DNA of 64,000 nucleotides from Melastoma dodecandrum (GCA_029817715.1 JARUPY010000538.1:434001-498000), one strand, 5' to 3'. Numbered from the stretch's first letter, positions 12,780-24,414 are shown. Notes: generated by a model not told the origin, from the sequence alone. A program made the numbers and translations.

Positions 12780-15700
12780 CTTTCACTTCAGACCCAGGTT
12801 CAAGTCATGTGAGTGGATTTTGGAAATGGGGGAGTGTTGTGTTTGAACTGGGACTGGGTGGAATTATTGCACGGTAGGGGGACGAATCTTGTAGGAGTGT
12901 CGTGTTGCCTGGCGAGAACAGGAATTAGCAAGTGGTGGTCGGATTTTTTTTTTTTTTAACGGGAACAGGAGTTTGTTTTGATATTCTTACAACTTATATA
13001 CTTGATAATGGAATTAGTTAGGATTCGTGGCCACGGACATATTCCTTGTATATTGGGTTTCAGAGTTTTATCGTGATGGGTGGTCCGATCGAGGGAGACA
13101 CGAGTAATGTTTATGAAGGACACGTGGTTTATAATATTGGATCATTATCATTAACATATCGACCTTTCTCTGTGTGAGTTAGATACACTAACTACATCTG
13201 AAAAAACTCGGTTTTTTTAATTTAATCCAGTTACAAAACCATATAATAAGGAAGGGTGAGGTGAGTGGGTCTCAGTAAGTTAACATCAACGGAATAAATA
13301 AATAAATTATTAGTACCTGGCTAAAAGAAGTGTTATAATTAAAATTACTTTTAAATGGAAGATATATCTAAACTCTGCTAAAAAAAAGCACGTCCGCCTT
13401 CTACTATATAATTTAAAAGAAGGTCCGGTCCACCCCGTCCTCTAAATCTCGATGTATCATTGTCAATCACCTAACAATACCACACCGTCCCCTCCGACCC
13501 ATCAAATAATTTGTTTTCTTTTTCTTTTTAATTTCCTTTTGTTCTTATTAACCACATACACACACATGAGAAAAGTCATTGCCAGCAAGGCCCCATATTT
13601 ACCAAACCCTCATGTCTGAGTTGTGTTTAATACCATATGATTCGTTATTCTTGTGAATAAGGAAAGAAAAAAAAAATTGAAATCAACCGGGGGGTGGGGG
13701 GAATTCCTGGCCACCCGTTTGTCATTCCTCACCAGTAGTTTGCTAGGGTTTCATTCAATTATTTTTTTCGGATAAGAGGGACATTTTTTAGTAAGACATG
13801 TCAGTGTCATTTCAAATGAACAGGGCTATCTATAAGAATTTTACTAAACCACCACGAGTATGTATCGACCACCCCTTTGATTTGACCGATCATTGTCTCC
13901 CACTGCCATCAAGAAATGTGGCTATTAACTGAATTCGACGTACGGGTAGCGTATACTACTAACCTTCGATTAGGGACAATTATCTAATTTTGTATGAAGA
14001 TATTGCATAATTAGGATTTTATTTTTGGTCCAAGAAACGAAGTCAGTGGGTTGCATGGGGACCACCGAGTACGATCGAATATATTATAATTCAACCAACA
14101 GACTTATTAAGAAGTGGTACAGAATCTGTCCCTGTGCACTGTTGTTGTTCACCGGTGCAAAGGATGCTTGTAAGTACGTACGTATCAGTTTTGCTTGTGA
14201 CAGGCAAATACCAAACTAAAAAGAGGATCTCAGTAAAAAAATTTATAAAATATAATTATTTTTAAAATTATCTAAATATCATATTTAAGTCGTAATTTCG
14301 AATCGCTATAAATTCAAAGTCACGATTTAAAATAATAACTTCTTAAAAACGTTATTAAGGTAATTTTAAAAGTATGAATCTTATTTTATAATTTTTTTTT
14401 AATTAACGGTAAATAGGTACAAGGACGAAAAAGGTAGGCCAGGATTAAGGGGAGGAGTCGTGCAAAAGGTGCGTGAAGGAAACAAATGGGAAGATGATAA
14501 AAACACGACAGGCTGGGGATTCAAATCAATCAATCAATCAATCAAATCCACCTCTGCCTTTATCTTTGGTATTTTTGCCTTTTTAACCACGATGTTGAAT
14601 ATATATATACTCGGGGTTTAATATTTATTTTAGTTTGCTATCTGTTATAATTAATTATATGTTCTATAAAAATATAAAACTTATCTTGACAAGATATTAA
14701 ATACAGGCCCATTAAAACCCATTCCTTTGCCCATGAAAAACTTTGGCCCGATTTAAGCTAAGGACACGATCGTTAGATTCGAACTTAGGCCAGTCGAATC
14801 CTGGTGTCCCCTTAGGGTGGGTACTAATAATCTGTAGGAGCTTTAACAATCCATTTAGATTGTGTCTAACACGTCAAAATTTTACGTCGAATAGCCAATC
14901 ACCGACCTTCTTCTTAAGTCTTGTCTTGTTACACGCAGCTAATCGGATTCGTAAACACTAACGCCTAAGTAGCGATTTCACCAATGTTAAGCCTCCTATT
15001 GTTACCATGAACACCACCTCTTACAAGAAGAGTCGTCTGAAGGCACACCGTCTTTACGAGAACGCTAATCGGGACTTAACTAACTTCTTGCGATAACGCT
15101 GGAAGCACTTTCTACGGAGACTCGTGCTTGGAAGGTTTTCTTCCTTTACACTTAGAACACACATTAAACGACTTTGAAGAAAATGAGTTGTATCTCTTAT
15201 TAACTATGACCTTCTATATTAAAGAAAATATAACTAAAAATATAGTTCGATATAACTTTTTCATACATAAATTACTTACGAATAATAGTTTAATTTATGT
15301 TCAATTCAATTTTTTTATTCATGCGTTATCTCAATAACCTTTTATACTTGAAAATAATAAATAATTAAAATCTAACTTAAGAAAAATTATTATTGCCTTC
15401 ATCTCGGGATTATCCATAGTTAATTAGATATCAATTGAATATCTTAATACCAAGATAGAACTGTTGGTCAAACCATGAAAATTGTTAATAATTTATTTCC
15501 GTTCCTTATTAGTTTACTAACAAACCGGACACAAATAACATCATTTGTATAATAAACGATTATTTATAATAACGTTCTCTAGGTCAAAAAGAAATTTTCA
15601 TAACACCAATTTAATTAGAAATTTTCTTATTGGATAGTAGGCTTTTATTGATCCAAATAATAAATTAATATATAATAAAAAAAATTCTAATGATATATTT

Positions 15701-16421
15701 TCTGTTTTAGAAAGTGTATTTTGGTTACGTAACAATTAGCTCATCGTCATAGAATATTAACATTATATGCAACTCAAAATCAAAATTATATCAACAAATA
15801 TACTGAAAAAAAAGATATAGGCTCTGAATAATTATCACATTCGATTATGATCCGAGACTGTCATAGTTCCGACTTGAGTCGTCTTGGTTTTATGGACATA
15901 GTGAGATGTACATTATGTCCATTATTAAGTGTCCTGCTTACAATTAGCCTGAAGCGTTGTTGAAACGACCAAACAATAGTAAGCCAGAGATCCATGAAAT
16001 GGAAGCCGCGTTTTTTGAGGATCTCATTCGTCTTGGAGCCAAACAAGTCGAGAAATTGATGATGCTAAAGGCAATCTCATTTGTGTGTCACTACGAGTAC
16101 GTAGATATACTCGAAATGAAAGACTCAGGGACGAGATTGACATATTGCCTTTTTACTTTTGGGGTTCCATTCTGCTTTTATGGATTATGCCGGCCTTCGT
16201 GTTTTTTTTTTTAATATTAAATAGTTTTGTGCAGTAAGAAGATATGCCTCCGCCGTTTAATACAACAATTAAAACAGTCGACGGACGATGGTGGATTTAT
16301 TATAAGATTACAAACACAAGAATATCTTATCCTCCCCCACTCCGGCGTCTGCCTCTTCTCCTCGGCACGGCGGCGGCGCCGCCACGGACCTACGCCGCAT
16401 GACCCAATCCTGACCGGAACA
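12780..16421. other. Intergenic between NPH3-type gene and RNC1
   Basis: It contains the divergent promoters of the minus-strand NPH3-type gene and plus-strand RNC1. It is AT-rich, with a T run near 12946-12958 and a CAAT-type microsatellite near 14525-14543. The stretch about 14740-15130 has more even base composition and may be a decayed repeat, but I could not assign it. No supported gene. Confidence 0.45.
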
Positions 16422-19400
16422 ATGCAGCACCTCGGGCCTCCAGTCGCCAACGACCTCTCCCTATCCTTCTCTTCATCCCTTTCCCTCTCACGCCCCCTCA
16501 ATCCATCTCCCTCTCCTTTCCGACCCATCCAGCTCCAGCCCCTCCGCATCCTCTCCGTAGCCGTAAACCCACAACAAGACCAGCAGAAGAACCAACGCCT
16601 CCGCCCCCTCCCCGAGAACAGCCCCCGGAGACTCCTCAAGGAGCTCGCCGAGCGCAAGAAGTACGTCGCTCCCCCCCACAAGCGTCCTCCCCCTAAGCGA
16701 TTCATCCTCAAGCCCCCCTTGGACGACAAGCGCCTCGCCGAGCGATTCCTCAATTCCCCCCAGCTCTCCCTCAGGTCCTTCCCCGTGCTTTCCTCCTGTC
16801 TCCCCTCCTCGAAGCTCAATTCGGCCGACACTACTTGGATTTCCGAGTACCTCCTCGAGGCCAAACAGGCGCTGGGTTACCCACTTGAGCCCTCGGATAC
16901 GCTCGATGAGGACAACCCTGCCAAGCAGTTCGATACGTTGCTCTACCTCGCCTTCCAGCACGGGAAGGGGAGTGGCTCCGAGAGGATGAAGGCTCGGCAC
17001 GTGAGGTACGGGCACTCCAGGCTGTGTTTCTTGGGGCAGTACGTGCTTGAGTTGGGTTTGGCCGAGCTGTTGCTGCAGATGTATCCGAGGGAGTCGCCTG
17101 GTCCGATGAGGGAGAGAGTGTTCGCACTCGTTGGGAAGTGGAGGTTGCCGGGGCGTATCAAGGCTGCCGGGCTCGAGAATCTGGTGTTCCCATATGATGA
17201 AATGACGAAGCTGCATCGACGTGACAGGGAGGCTCCCGTGAAGTAAGCCTTTTGCACCGTTTGATTTTGTTTGTTTGCTTATTTTTGCTGCTGTGGCTGG
17301 AAGATTGGGAATGCTTTGGAGAGCAAGATAGTTTGGTGGGATGAATTGAAGTGTGAAATGGAGTCTGAATATTACTTGAGTGACTTGTTTAATATTTGGT
17401 TTTGCACAAATCTAAGATCTTGGTTACTAGGAATAGTAGTTTGGAGACGAGTAGGCAACAATCAACTGATGTTGGGTTTAATCTAAATTGCACATTCTAA
17501 GGCATAGTTGTGTCTGCCGCCCAGAAGGTTTTAGATTTCCTGTTTGCATCTTTTGTTTTTCTTTAATTGGTTGCCTGCCATAATCAGAGAATTTAGTTGC
17601 CTGTGACACAGCTTTGCATTAAGATCTGTGTTGTTAAGGATCTGAGGTGCGTCTAAGGTGTCAACATTTCTGATCGCCCTAGGCGTGAGGGCACTCGGTG
17701 AGATTCTTGCCTTATTGTTTTAAGGCGCCCCACAGAAAAACCTAGAGTTGGCCATCCCAATCGTCTACAATCTGTCTACATTCTACAATACCAATCCTTT
17801 ACAGGCTGTCTACATTCTACAATCCCAATCCTCTACAATTTGTCATGGACAAACCTTGAGTTGATTGTAGAAGAGCTGTGGGAGGGGATCCTTAGCTGGG
17901 GCTGGGGGCGGGGACATTCAGCTGGGGCTGGGGAGGGGGAGACTCAACAGGGCTGTGGGAGGGAGAGACTCGGCTGGCACTGTGGGAGGGAGATTCGGCT
18001 GGGGCTGGGGAAGAGGAGTCTCAGCTGGGGCTGGAGAGGGGGAGTCTTGGCTGGGGAGCGTCTTGAGAGACTGGGTTAGGGGTATTTTGGTCACAGCACC
18101 CTAATTAGCATATTATATTGCCGGGCGCCCCAGTGCCTCAAACAAAGTTACTTGCCGGCAGCGCTTATTGATGGACGAGCATGTTCTGGCGAGGGCGCCT
18201 TGTCCATCCGAGGTGCTTTAAATAACACTGATTAAGGTTATGTGTTCTCACCAGTGGTTCTACTTCTTATAGGGTGTATAGTTAAAGAAATGACTTATTT
18301 CAATGGACACGCTATGAAGGGTAGAGTTGGTTATGTTGGAAAAGTCTGTCTTTCATTTTGGATTTGTGTCTATCTTACCTGTTTATTGTGAATGTCTTGT
18401 GGTGTAAGGAACTCATGGACCTAGGTTATGGTTTGCTGTGTAGATCAGTTTTTTGGGCTTTGATGGGGGCGATATACTTGTGCTATGGCATGCCAGAAGT
18501 GTATCGTGTCCTCTTCGAAGTATTCGGGTTGGACACTGATGCGGAGGACTGCCAACCGAAATTAAGGAGGCAGCTCGAGGACGTAGATTACGTCTCTGTA
18601 GAATTTGAGAACAAACAGCTCACCTGGCAAGATGTGGTTGCCTATCGGGTATAAATTCCATGCTTCTCAGAATAAGATTTTATTCTTTGCCAAAATTTTC
18701 ACCAAAGCAACAGTAATTTTGACAAAAAGGAAATTAGAAGGCCTTTGGAAGTCTGTTGCTGGAAGAAAATCTGTACACTGCTAAACAATGTCATGAAAAT
18801 TCGCATATCTCAGCTTTTATATTGTTTTGCAGCCTCCAGAAGATGCGCTGTTTGCTCACCCCAGGCTCTTTCGTGCTTGTGTTCCCCCTGGCATGCATAG
18901 ATTCCGGGGAAATATATGGGATTATGACAGCAGACCCAAGGTCATGCAGGCCCTTGGATACCCATTAAAAATGGATGATAGAATTCCCGACATAACCGAA
19001 GCTAGAAATATTGAACTTGGACTTGGATTGCAGGTACTTCTCCTTGATTACTTCACATTGTTATTTATTGCTTTGCTTGAGGAGTCCCAAATTGCTTGTT
19101 ACACAGTTTTGCTCGTAAGAATATACTTCGAGTAATTCCTACATGATAATTAATTGCCTGGATGTAGTGCCAAGAACTACTTTTTACAGATGTTAACTTG
19201 ACGTTTCTTTCTACAACAGTGGCATCTCATCCTCCTGTATGAACTTGTCAACTTAAAATCTTCTTGTCATTTGATTGCAGTTATGTTTTATGCATCCATC
19301 CAAATATAAGTTTGAGCATCCTCGATTTTGCTACGAACGGGTGGAGTACTTGGGACAGAAGATCCAGGTAAACGTTCCCCTTGGGGGGTTTAAGAACAAT

Positions 19401-19795
19401 GTTGTCGTAGAGTGCCTGTGGTTCTCTGCTTTACAGTTTCTGATTCTTGTCATCTTTTCTCGTACCGATTTGATTAGGACCTAGTGATGGCCGAAAGGTT
19501 ACTGATGAAGCACTTGGATGCTCCTGGACACTGGCTTCAGGAGAAGCACCGCCGGCTCCTGTTGAACAAGTTTTGCGGGAGGTACTTGAGGGACAAGCAC
19601 CTCCATCACTATGGAATCTATTCCGAGCAGGTCCAGGACGCCTATGAGCACAATCGTAGGCTGAGAAACCCTGCCACGACCGCCATTCAACAGGCGATAC
19701 ATGGACTTTCCTACGTGGTGTATGGTAAGCCGGATGTGAGAAGGCTTATGTTTGAGGTTTTCGATTTCGAGCAAATCCAACCCAAACCTGTATGA
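16422..19795 (+). CDS. RNC1: RNC1, plastid RNase III-like intron-splicing factor
   Basis: RNC1 is known from maize as a chloroplast group II intron splicing factor with two RNase III-type domains and no nuclease activity. Exons are 16422-17242, 18444-18648, 18833-19033, 19281-19367 and 19478-19795, giving 543 residues, close to the Arabidopsis length. The N-terminus is rich in Ser and Pro and short of acidic residues, as expected for a plastid transit peptide. The first RNase III-like domain includes HSRLCFLGQYVLELGLAELL (about residues 198-217). The second includes ERVEYLGQKIQDLVMAERLL, across the last splice. In both, the catalytic Asp of the LGD signature is Gln (LGQ). An upstream in-frame ATG at 16227 exists, but its extension does not look like a transit peptide. 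Intron 1 (1.2 kb) holds a hAT-like element. The high GC of exon 1 contrasts with the introns. Confidence 0.95.
17626..18230. mobile_element. Non-autonomous hAT-like element in RNC1 intron 1
   Basis: The 605-bp segment begins CTGTGTTGTTAAGG and ends TTTAAATAACACTG. The reverse complement of the end (CAGTGTTATTTAAAG) matches the start imperfectly, as in hAT terminal inverted repeats. It is flanked by an 8-bp near-identical direct repeat, ATTAAGAT at 17618-17625 and ATTAAGGT at 18231-18238, the size expected for hAT target-site duplications. No transposase frame is present. Part of the interior is a GC-rich minisatellite. RNC1 splice sites lie well outside it. Confidence 0.7.
17880..18060. repeat. 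GCTGGG-rich minisatellite
   Basis: Irregular repeats built on GGCTGGGGCTGGGGAGGGGG, alternating with GAGACTC-type spacers of about 25-30 bp per unit. It lies inside the hAT-like element in RNC1 intron 1. The strand asymmetry (G-rich on plus) is marked. Confidence 0.75.
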
Positions 19796-20487
19796 AATTT
19801 TGGAGGCCATCATTCCCTCCCTAGTACTAGTGATAATTCACCCGGGTTATAAGCCCTGTTCTTTCTTCATCCGTATATCATAATCTCACTGTCAGATGAG
19901 CAACACCCCATTCAGTCAAATTCTAAACCGAACATCATTGTCACCTGCTGTCTCCGTCTTGTTATTTGGCGAGTTCTTTCCTTAATAGATGAACAGAAGC
20001 AGTGTGAATGTCATTCCGGGCGTTAACATCGTCCGTGGAGGGCTTCTCAGTCCTGATAATTGCTGCACTGGCGACCCGGTTTGCCGGGGCAGTATGAACA
20101 CACTCCATTTCGAAGTACGACGGCTGATTTAGCATAGCAGAGTCTCGCCATTATTTGCGTGAACGGTTTTCCTAAAGTTTGATGGGGAAGAACGAGGAAT
20201 CTGTGTGTTTAACCATGTGGTAATTTGCTAAATGTAGTAGTAATCAAAACGAGGTTGGTGGAGATCATATGTGGATGCTGGTTGCAGTCTGATGATAAGC
20301 TAGCAAGTCCATAGAGATTAAGGATTGCATGATAATGGTCCCGATCTATGATGGCTGGGATCGGACGTTCGAAGATCGGCCAACAACTTTCATGATAAAA
20401 GGTTTTATTATTCGTTTGAGAAATATAGCCTTGATGCTATTTCTATTCTCCATTTCGATCTTATTCGTCGGGGCCCTTTCATTTCGC
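19796..20487. other. 3' flank of RNC1 and intergenic
   Basis: It holds the RNC1 3' UTR and the 3' flank of the MADS fragment on the other strand. No further coding signal was recognised. Confidence 0.5.
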
Positions 20488-20880
20488 TCATTCATCTCTG
20501 TTCCCCGTGCTTGAGGACGGTATGACATTGTCAGTAGCTCCACCCGCTACAGCAGAAGACGACGGTCCAGCTCCTGCCAAAAGCTCCCTCTTCCGCTTTC
20601 CGATGGCCTCTTCCAGATCCTCCAACTTGAGCTTCATTGCTTCCAGCTGCTCCAGGGTTAGCCTCGAGAGAGGCACATTTGGGGGATGACTCAAGTAGAA
20701 CTCTATCACCTTTCGCTTCAGGTCATGCATTCCCCTTTTGGCTTTGGTTTCCTCCGTCGGATCTGGGCATTCTTCGTCAGAGTCACTTGACTTCTCTTCA
20801 TGGTTGATGTTGGGAACAAAGTTTGGATCGAAATTCTGGAACCTGTCTATGACAGCATCAACGGATGGGCGACCAAAACT
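20488..20880 (-). pseudogene. Truncated type I MADS-box (AGL62-like) fragment
   Basis: An uninterrupted minus-strand frame of about 130 residues runs from SFGRPSVDAVIDRF to the stop at 20488. This resembles the region just after the MADS domain of AGL62-like (M-alpha) proteins, where FSFGHPNVDSVIDRF is typical. An acidic linker (SSDSDEECPDP) follows, then a helical segment (LTLEQLEAMKLKLEDLEEAIGKRKRELL). The DNA-binding MADS domain of about 50 residues is missing. Upstream, similarity stops at about 20880 where palindromic AAGGCCGACTTC repeats and an A run begin. The frame has an ATG at 20730, but the product would lack DNA binding. I call it a gene fragment cut off by a repeat insertion or rearrangement. 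The family call rests on one motif plus overall layout. Confidence 0.55.
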
Positions 20881-20998
20881 AAGGCCGACTTCCCAAATTA
20901 AAAAAAAAAAATTCTAAGGAAGTCGGCCTTTGTAAGGCCGACTTCTGTTTACCAAGACTGAAGTCGGGACCGAAGTCGGCCTTACAAAGGCCGACTTC
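20881..20998. repeat. Cluster of GAAGTCGGCC palindromes
   Basis: GAAGTCGGCCTT-TGT-AAGGCCGACTTC at 20919-20945 is a perfect hairpin with 12-bp arms. The same palindrome in the opposite orientation (loop ACA) is at 20972-20998. A half copy, AAGGCCGACTTCCC, is at 20881-20894. Such clustered subterminal motifs are typical of CACTA-type transposon ends, but no CACTA terminus was found here. Confidence 0.7.
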
Positions 20999-21027
20999 GT
21001 CGGGTTACCGACGGAATTTTGTAACTT

Positions 21028-21067
21028 ATGACGTCATTTGGCGAAATAATTCGCCGGATGACGTCAT
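21028..21067. promoter_or_regulatory. Twin TGACGTCA palindromes (bZIP-type sites)
   Basis: Two perfect ATGACGTCAT sites (21028-21037 and 21058-21067) are spaced 30 bp centre to centre. They flank an inner inverted repeat, GGCGAA-TAA-TTCGCC in outline. TGACGTCA is the classical CRE/TGA-type bZIP target. They lie about 330 bp upstream of the MFS transporter start, but also beside the palindromic repeat cluster. They could be part of that repeat rather than a promoter. Confidence 0.45.
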
Positions 21068-21393
21068 TAAGGAACAAAACTCCGAGTTGCTGCGGCAGAT
21101 CCCTGAGTTCGAAAGCCACAATGAGTCCGAGTCGCGAGTCCTCAGAAGGCTGCTGCTTTTCTGTAGTTCTTGATAGCATTGCCCCAATGCACAGCCAAGG
21201 CTGCCAACGGCCAATGGCCCACACAAAAAGTTTAAGAAATTACGAGGATGAGGTTGAAAAAAGTTGAAAGAATCAGAGACTAAAACTGACATCTCAACAA
21301 ATGGGAGTACTCAACTCAACTCAATCAGATGGCGATCCGATCCGATCCGAACGGGAGTCCGGCGGGGTTGGATCTTCCTGGACGTTCCGTCAG

Positions 21394-24300
21394 ATGGGGG
21401 TGGTGATCGAGACCGCTGTCTGGGAGCCGAATCCGGCGGCATTCGTCTTCCTCTTCGTCGCCTGCTGCTGCTCCGCTTTCTTCCTACCTTACTCCTCAAG
21501 GAATGCGTCTGCTCCTTCCTCGGCGCTCGACGGGGCACCGTCATCGGTTCCGTTTCGCCGGTTTCAGAGAGGATTCCTCTTCGTCTACTCCCTGGCTTCT
21601 GGTATGGTGACACGAGTATTTGCGTTGCTCAACATGAAACCAGTTCTTGCACCGTCAAGAGGAATGGGAAGTGGAGAATGATTTAGGGGTTAGTGAGTTA
21701 CCTTTTCGTTGGGAGTCCGACGTGATCTGCCTTGGTTGTGTGCAGTTGTGGAAGGATTGTCGTCCGTGTACGGGGAGTATGAGTTCGGCATGCTTGGGCT
21801 TAGCAAAGAGCAGATGGTGTCATCATTGTGTGTGGGAATCCTGGCTTCTCTTGTTGTAGGCACTTCCTTTAGTGTCCTCTCCGACGCTCTGTAAGTGCAT
21901 CCCCCTATCTAATGGAGCGGACTCTTTTATTGATGAGGAACTACATGGATTTTGAATTGATGTCTTGGACTTGTTTTGTGCAGAGGGCAAAAGAAGTTCT
22001 GTATGGTTTTCTTCTTTCTACACCTTTTCGTCGGAGTGTTGAGGAAGGTCTCTAAACACCGTTCTCTCTGGTTGGCCAGCATGTGTCTATCCCTGGCTTC
22101 TTCGATATTCACTTTCAGTTTTGAGGCATGGATGGTGTTGGAACATGAAAAGGTTTGTGCCATGGCGTTGTACTTTTGTCTGTCGTTGGCCAGCTCTTGA
22201 TTGGCTAGAAAGGAAGTGTAAATTAACAGAGTCCCGAGTGTTTGACATTATGGCGTTGTATGTCGTTGGCCAGCTCTTGATTGGCTAGAAAGGAAGTGTA
22301 AATTAACAGAGTCCCGAGTGTTTGACATTATGGCGTTGTAGGTTTATTTCTTTCTCTAGTGACCATGTCATCTACGTTGCAGCGATCTGAATCAAAATAA
22401 AGAAAGAAGTTAATTGCTTCATTTTCTGCTCATTGCACAAATGCTTAATGTTTCTCTGCAGCAAGGGCATAGGGAAGAGCTCGTGAATGACACCTTCTGG
22501 ATGATGACATTCTTTTGTTCCGCTTGTTTCATCGGCACCCAGCTTCTTGCAAATTGGCTCATTGGTGCTGATGTCAAAGAAAATTTGTCCTCACCATCCA
22601 TTGCAGCTTTATGGTTGGCTGTATTAGGCCTTGCTTGTGTTGCGCGAGGGTGGAAGAGGTCTTCTCAGACTGTTGGATTTCACAACTATGACAAGTCTTA
22701 TGTGCACCTTTTCAAAGGCGAGAATTCTTTCATCTCCGATTCTCTCTCTCTTTGGCATGCTATTGTAGTAATTAATAGGCAATGAAGCAGGGATTTTCAA
22801 TCAGTTTGATAATGATCAGTTTAATCTGTTTTATCGTGAAGGTCTATGGTTCGAATCCATATATAAAAACTTAAATTCCCCGACTGGTAATTCAATCTGT
22901 GAATGCTTCAGAACAGTAAAGAAAAATGCTTCATAGTATGTTGCTAGAAAAATCACAAATGAAGTTTAACTGAATTGCTCAGTACGCTGGTTTATGTATT
23001 TGTTGTAGCTAGACATTTTTAAAGCACAAAGAGTTATTTGTCGTCTTTGAGCCTCCATGTCTGTAACATCTATAACTGTATTAATAACCCTCTTTGCAGA
23101 TAAGAGGGTGGTCTTACTGACTTTTGCACAAGCTTCCATTCAGTTCTCAGGAGCAGTGTTTGGGATTCTATGGTCTCCTACATTGGTGGTTTGTGTTCTT
23201 GTTCTATCAATACTGGCGGCCACCATTTTCTTTATATGATTGCTGTTATATGTGGTTAGTTCTGATGTTAATTTATAGCCCTCACAGGTGGAAGTCTCAT
23301 TCAATGAAATTTATATTGGATGAATTTCTTATACTATCGTCCTCTTATTAAATGCCTTTTTAAGGATATTAAGCTGGAGAACTAGCAAATGTGATCCTCA
23401 CTGAGTAAAAACCTAATGGAAAAAAACAATTTAAATGTTTTTTGTATATACTTTTCAACTGTCTATGAGATTTATTGATAACACAATTTTCATGCGGAAA
23501 CACTAGAGTAAGATGTCAATCAACTCACACAGAAACATATGGTCGGGTCGACCGCTGCATGTGTTGACTGAATGGAAATTATATTACTCGATACTCCACA
23601 ACTTTGATCTATGGTTTGTGCATTTCAAACCAAGTCGCAAGTGCCCTACCTTGCTCTTTCTGTTATATATGTAGGCTGATGGCCGGGAACTGAATCTTGG
23701 CTTGATATATCCCTGTCTGATGGTTGCAAGAATGCTTGGCAGCACAATTCTTCCTTGGCTTACGAGTGCATCAATGTCAATTCGTACTGATGACTGCCTG
23801 GTTTATGCATTTGTTATATCAGGATTTGTCTTCTCTGTTGTTGCTTATGACTACCAGGTATGTGCCGTAAGTACACTAGAATCAACTGTAATATAATATT
23901 GTTTTGTGTTTTTACCAGTCATCTGCTTTACTTTCTACAGGAAGTTGGATTTTTACTGACATTATTCTGCATGTATAATGCTTGTGTGGGTACTATTATG
24001 CCTTCACTTGCCAGACTGAGGACAATGTATGTTCCATAAATTTGTTCTTGTTCTTGCTTTTTTGTTTTTTACTGCTGCTCGAAATCTTCTTCTTAATTTT
24101 CTTTTGTCCATAGGTACATACCAAATCACCTGCGTGCTGGGATGATTGGCTTTTCTCTTTCTCTTTCAAATGCCGCTTTTCTGTTTTTCATGGTGCAAGT
24201 AAGATTTCTGAAGTATAACCTCAAGTTGATTTCAATCTTCTTTCGATGACTAACATCTAAGCCTTTCAAATTTTCTCAGAGGGGCTATTATCAGAGCATT

Positions 24301-24414
24301 GGAAATTCAACAATGATGGCTTTCGCGGCTGTTGGGCTTTTTGCTGCAGCCGGATGCATGCATGTGCTCAAGCGGTTGGGGAAGCAACCCTACCAAAACG
24401 GGCACAAATCGTAA
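21394..24414 (+). CDS. MFS transporter, MFSD5/molybdate-anion transporter-like
   Basis: Predicted multi-pass membrane transporter of the MFS_5 family. MFSD5-like proteins have been linked to molybdate uptake, but the substrate here is unknown. Exons: 21394-21601, 21746-21890, 21984-22152, 22462-22717, 23100-23188, 23675-23857, 23941-24026, 24114-24198, 24280-24414. Phases close to 451 residues. Hydrophobic segments include AAFVFLFVACCCSAFFL (about 10-26), GFLFVYSLAS, MVSSLCVGILASLVVG, FWMMTFFCSACFIGTQLLANWL, the segment IAALWLAVLGLACVA, then FVISGFVFSVVAYDY, and AAVGLFAAAGCMHVLKR near the C-terminus. Exon 4 ends AAAG followed by gcgaga, so intron 4 is inferred to be GC-AG. No GT donor nearby gives the right phase. 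Intron 3 has a perfect 80-bp tandem duplication. An in-frame ATG at 21301 would add 31 residues without hydrophobic character. Confidence 0.85.
22181..22340. repeat. Perfect 80-bp tandem duplication in an intron
   Basis: Positions 22181-22260 and 22261-22340 are identical over 80 bp, beginning TGTCGTTGGCCAGC and ending GGCGTTGTA. They lie in intron 3 of the MFS transporter, between the donor at 22153 and acceptor at 22461. No divergence is seen, so the duplication is recent or an assembly artefact. Confidence 0.95.

Noticed and set aside
16488..17216. Long minus-strand open frame (242 codons) over RNC1 exon 1
   Set aside because: It is a shadow of the GC-rich RNC1 coding exon. Its sequence is low-complexity Glu/Gly/Leu and it has no splice or family support.
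22840..22860. tRNA T-arm-like sequence TGGTTCGAATCCAT
   Set aside because: No acceptor stem, D-arm or anticodon arm can be folded around it, and it lies inside an MFS transporter intron.
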